Assembly (NCBI RefSeq): GCF_002699985.1
Contig: NZ_LKBT01000069.1
Location: 108,964-172,963, forward strand
Source: Pseudomonas sp. ICMP 561
Lineage (GTDB): Bacteria; Pseudomonadota; Gammaproteobacteria; Pseudomonadales; Pseudomonadaceae
Direction: 5' to 3'
Length of the DNA stretch: 64,000 bases
The position numbers and the translations under genes were made by a program. The notes beneath the pieces are model-generated. The model saw only the letters and a program-made list of their open reading frames with translations. It made no database searches and was not told the DNA's origin. This document shows positions 61,104 to 64,000 of the stretch, in pieces (position 1 is the stretch's first letter; the number at the start of each line of letters is the position of its first letter).

Positions 61104-62861
61104 TCACCAGGTCTGATCAAGAACAGCTTGTATCGCGCTACGCAACTGGTTCAAGGCTTCGCCTTCATCCCACACGCCTTCAGGTTGTCGCCAGGCGATG
61201 TATCCATCCGGGCGAACCAGCAGTGCGCCTGCCTCATGGATTTCGCGTACCCGCTGCCAATCGAAATAAGGGTCAGCGGTACCCGCGGCCCCGACTACGA
61301 CTGTACGCAGATAAGGCAAATTGAGCTCCCGAGCGGCCCGGGCCCATGCCTGTCCGGCCAGGCCCGTAACCAACGAAAATTTTCCCTTTCCTGTGACATC
61401 CAGCGTTGATGTCTTCAATCCATTTTTATCGACAAGCCACACATGGGGAATCTTCGCGCCTGGACGGGTTGTAGCCTGTAAATAAAGCTGCTTGTCGCGC
61501 GCCCAAGTTTCCTCTCCTGCCTCTTTGTCAGCCAAGACAGCATTCGATTCATACCGTTGGTTGAGCTCAACGCCTTGGGCATTGAATTCGTAGTTTTTTA
61601 GCTCTAATGCTTTCTGAAGGAGAATACGGGTTTTTACGCCCTCCTCGGTAGGCGCTCGCATCCGCTCCAAAAGCTGCTCAATATTGTCGACGCCCTGATT
61701 CATGCGGAAGCATTCTTTGAACGGCGCGTAATCCGCGCGAGACTGATTGGCTCTCATGACGATCTGCTTACCGACCGGCGCACGCTCCTCGGAATACGAT
61801 TCGAGCAACGCTTCGCCTGCATAGCCTTTGATTACGTAGGCAAGCTTCCAAGCCAGATTAAAACCGTCCTGCAGCGAGGTGTTCGACCCGAGGCCACTTG
61901 ATGGCGGGTGGCGATGCACGGCGTCACCTCCGCAATGCACACGGCCTTTGGAGTAGTAAGTCGCGTATGCCTGATTGACGTACCAGGTCGAGTTTTTTTC
62001 TATCTCGACCTCAAGATTGGGGTCACCGACAAGCGTCCGGATGCGCTGCAATACATGATCAGGACTAAAATCAGGCGCGCCTTGGGCCATGTCAAAGCCC
62101 CATCCCGCAATCCACTGAGTCCAAGGTTTTACAGCCCGCAGCAGGCCCAGACCGATTTCTCCGAACCCTGCGACCGGATTCGCAATCCACTGGAGTACGC
62201 TTGGGCGATGCGCAACGTAGCGACTCAGATCTGCATTGAAAATGACATATGCAGTGCCGGCTCGAGCCATCTCCCCTTCAATGGGAAGGCCAATGTGCTC
62301 GGCAACCTTAGAGCGGGCACCGTCTGTGCCCACGAGATAACGTGCCCTTAGACTGTATTCTCGGGCTGTGTGCACATCCCTGAGGGTCACGGTGACGCCA
62401 TCATCATCCTGAACGTGATTTAGGTATTCCGTGTTAAAGGAGAATTGGGCGCCCCGCTCGGCAGCATGCTGCACCAAGATCGGCTCCATGAGCGGCTGCG
62501 TAATATCAGCCATCGGGCAGGGGCTACCTTTGACGTAGTCTCCTTTGCGCTCCTCTCCTGAGCCCCAGGTACGCATACGGGCAATCTCTTCCCCTGCGAG
62601 GCTCGTCGTGATCAGCGTGTCACCCATTTGTTCCCAAGGCGTGGCACTTTTGCGAACAACGTCTTCAAGGCCCAGGTCGCGCAGTACTTCCATGGCCCGC
62701 TGATTGGTAATGTGCGCACGAGGAGAGTTGGCCAACCAGTTGAACATCGTTATAACCCGAACTCGAACACCGTAGGTGGCCAGAGCTAATGCTGCGGTGG
62801 CGCCCGCAGGGCCCGTGCCTACCACCAAAACGTCGGTATCAAACTGCTTGGAATCGCTCAT
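61104..62861 (-). CDS. FAD-dependent aromatic hydroxylase (TfdB/MhpA-like)
   Basis: 585 residues from the ATG at 62861 (MSDSKQFDTD), GGAG upstream. FAD-binding GTGPAGATAALALATYG, the RYLVGTDGARSKV motif and CGGDAVHRHPPSSGLGSNTSLQDGFNLAWKLA are class A flavoprotein monooxygenase signatures. SPRAHITNQRAMEVLRDLGLE and YVAHRPSVLQW follow 2,4-dichlorophenol hydroxylase (TfdB) closely. The enzyme should hydroxylate a phenol to a catechol with NAD(P)H. The MhpT-like carrier next to it suggests a phenylpropanoid-type substrate. Confidence 0.9.
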   Translation of the reverse strand: MSDSKQFDTDVLVVGTGPAGATAALALATYGVRVRVITMFNWLANSPRAHITNQRAMEVLRDLGLEDVVRKSATPWEQMGDTLITTSLAGEEIARMRTWGSGEERKGDYVKGSPCPMADITQPLMEPILVQHAAERGAQFSFNTEYLNHVQDDDGVTVTLRDVHTAREYSLRARYLVGTDGARSKVAEHIGLPIEGEMARAGTAYVIFNADLSRYVAHRPSVLQWIANPVAGFGEIGLGLLRAVKPWTQWIAGWGFDMAQGAPDFSPDHVLQRIRTLVGDPNLEVEIEKNSTWYVNQAYATYYSKGRVHCGGDAVHRHPPSSGLGSNTSLQDGFNLAWKLAYVIKGYAGEALLESYSEERAPVGKQIVMRANQSRADYAPFKECFRMNQGVDNIEQLLERMRAPTEEGVKTRILLQKALELKNYEFNAQGVELNQRYESNAVLADKEAGEETWARDKQLYLQATTRPGAKIPHVWLVDKNGLKTSTLDVTGKGKFSLVTGLAGQAWARAARELNLPYLRTVVVGAAGTADPYFDWQRVREIHEAGALLVRPDGYIAWRQPEGVWDEGEALNQLRSAIQAVLDQTW

Positions 62862-62969
62862 TTTTATAGTCTCCATCAAAGACAGATTTGTAATTATTTT
62901 CTGGCTTCAGATGCTTCGCTCATCTCGGAGCGAGCACAGGCAAGTGCGTCAATATGTCGCGCTTGATCA

Positions 62970-62999
62970 AGTCACTTGCATGCTAGCATGCAAGTGACT
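62970..62999. promoter_or_regulatory. 30-bp perfect palindrome upstream of the hydroxylase gene
   Basis: The half-site AGTCACTTGCATGCT is followed directly by its inverted copy. It lies 109 bases before the hydroxylase ATG and 29 bases after the end of the carrier gene. There is no loop and no T-run, which favours an operator for a dimeric regulator (MarR, TetR or IclR type) over a terminator. Confidence 0.7.
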
Positions 63000-63028
63000 A
63001 TGGGTAAAACACGTTTCCGTGTTCTTGG

Positions 63029-64000
63029 TCATGCCTTCCCGACCGATGAACCATCGGTAGCTGGTTCGCGAAAAACCTTTCGATGCGCCTTCTTCTGCAC
63101 CGCCGACAAGTAGCAAAGCGAAAGCGCAGCAACCACGATCCCTGGCGCGCAGGCGAGTAGCACACCAGCGGTACCTGTCCCAAGCGCCAGCATCTTGCCC
63201 GCGACCAGAGGCCCACTCATTGCCCCTAACCGTCCTATCGCCACGGCACTACCCACGCCAGTCACACGACCTTTTACGGGGTAGAAGAGCGGCGCGAGTG
63301 CGTAAAGGACGCTTTGGCCCCCCGTTGTAAATATCCCAGCGAGAAACCCCGCGGCGAGCATCGCCGACATGCTTGCTGAGAAATACAACGCTGCAAGAGA
63401 AGTGAGTATCCCTAGATAAATCACAACAGACATAACCCACGTCGCCACCCGATCCATCAATGCTCCAAGCATCAACGTTCCGATGGCAGCGCCCAGCTGC
63501 ATCGACAGCACAACCCAACTCGCGTTTTTCCCGGTGAATCCTTGAGCGACCAGTAAACTCGGCAGCCAGTTGATCAGGATGTAGGTCACCATTAACGTGA
63601 AAAAGAAGCTGACCCACAACAACAGTGTTGGCTTGGCGCTCTCACCTTTGAAAAGCAGCTCCGTGACATTGACTCTATCGTCAGAAGCGTTGGAAAAAGC
63701 CTGAGACTCAGGCAAGTACATCCACAGCAGCGGTACGATCAGCAGTGGAACAATGCCACCAACGTAAAAAACGAGTTGCCAGCCCACTCCCAGATCATTA
63801 ACACCTATCAACGCGGCCCCAGCGGCGCCCAACGGTACACCGCAGTACATCATGCTGACCGCTGTGCCCCGCAGCTTTGGCCCAGCGACTTCAGAGGCGA
63901 GCGCAATCAGGTTGGGGAGTGATGCCCCCAAACCGACTCCCGTCAGGAACCGAGCAGTAAGAAGGCTGTTGAGATCCCACGCCAGAGCAGTTGCCAGTGA
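63029..64000 (-). CDS. MFS aromatic acid carrier (AAHS/MhpT-like), N-terminus outside window
   Basis: The frame is open to the window edge; 323 residues are present. ARFLTGVGLGASLPNLIALASE, RGTAVSMMYCGVPLGAA and PLLWMYLPESQAF match 3-(3-hydroxyphenyl)propionate carrier MhpT and its AAHS relatives. The cytoplasmic tail is basic. The missing part should be about 80 residues (helices 1-3). It is upstream of the hydroxylase on the same strand, so the pair probably imports and hydroxylates the same aromatic acid. Confidence 0.88.
   Translation of the reverse strand, partial: SLATALAWDLNSLLTARFLTGVGLGASLPNLIALASEVAGPKLRGTAVSMMYCGVPLGAAGAALIGVNDLGVGWQLVFYVGGIVPLLIVPLLWMYLPESQAFSNASDDRVNVTELLFKGESAKPTLLLWVSFFFTLMVTYILINWLPSLLVAQGFTGKNASWVVLSMQLGAAIGTLMLGALMDRVATWVMSVVIYLGILTSLAALYFSASMSAMLAAGFLAGIFTTGGQSVLYALAPLFYPVKGRVTGVGSAVAIGRLGAMSGPLVAGKMLALGTGTAGVLLACAPGIVVAALSLCYLSAVQKKAHRKVFREPATDGSSVGKA

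Noticed and set aside
62970..62999. The 30-bp palindrome as terminator of the MFS gene
   Set aside because: No T-run on the minus strand after it and no loop; an operator fits better.

Overview
The window looks like a chromosomal segment of a Pseudomonas of the fluorescens/putida type. The supporting signs are a membrane PQQ dehydrogenase, MvaT-family silencers, a CitMHS carrier, a braDEFG-like branched-chain amino acid importer, dgdA/dgdR, CTG-N10-CAG LexA boxes and AGGA-type ribosome binding sites. No complete rRNA or tRNA gene, CRISPR array or intact insertion sequence is visible. The genus call is inferred from these families, not from a marker gene.

Region 1 (1-12.4 kb) is metabolic. 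It holds the 3' part of a PQQ-dependent dehydrogenase, two tandem TPR genes and an MFS carrier. A tricarboxylate module follows: acnA-type aconitase, PrpF-type isomerase, TerC protein and an unexported solute-binding-like protein form one leftward operon. A CitMHS carrier and a GntR/FCD regulator with two DNA-binding domains are read the other way. The likely job is uptake and isomerisation of citrate, aconitate or a related acid into isocitrate.

Region 2 (12.4-32.5 kb) is an accessory island. It opens with a strong terminator and the 3' end of a tRNA gene without the rest of that gene. Its core is a three-gene ABC-3C system (nuclease-like effector, middle component, DUF3732 ATPase) preceded by two LexA-like boxes, with a methyltransferase behind it. 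Then come a recombinase-like protein lacking its catalytic end, an AlbA_2/Schlafen-STAND NTPase, a divergent RES/HEPN pair, several unknown genes, a pentapeptide-repeat protein, a nonsense-broken DUF2256 gene, and one broken and one intact MvaT-family gene. This is the strongest candidate for an anti-phage locus in the window.

Region 3 (32.7-47.8 kb) holds amine and amino acid catabolism. There is a class IV aminotransferase, MFS carrier, TorF-type porin, TetR regulator, APC permease and class III aminotransferase, all leftward. A broken nucleotidyltransferase gene, an SDR/TetR divergent pair, a polar amino acid ABC importer and a csaA-HAD-class II aldolase trio follow.

Region 4 (47.8-55.2 kb) is dgdA (dialkylglycine decarboxylase), a BraC-like binding protein and livHMGF in one leftward run, with dgdR divergent. 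This suggests import and decarboxylating transamination of alpha,alpha-dialkyl amino acids.

Region 5 (55.2-61 kb) is strongly decayed: a PACE efflux gene, a second dgdR-like 3' end, a deleted and frameshifted copy of the class IV aminotransferase gene of region 3, a LysR remnant, a DUF429 remnant and a frameshifted TetR gene. One intact IclR regulator stands among them. Region 6 (61-64 kb) is a TfdB/MhpA-like flavin hydroxylase and an MhpT-like carrier (cut by the window end) with a 30-bp perfect palindrome between them.
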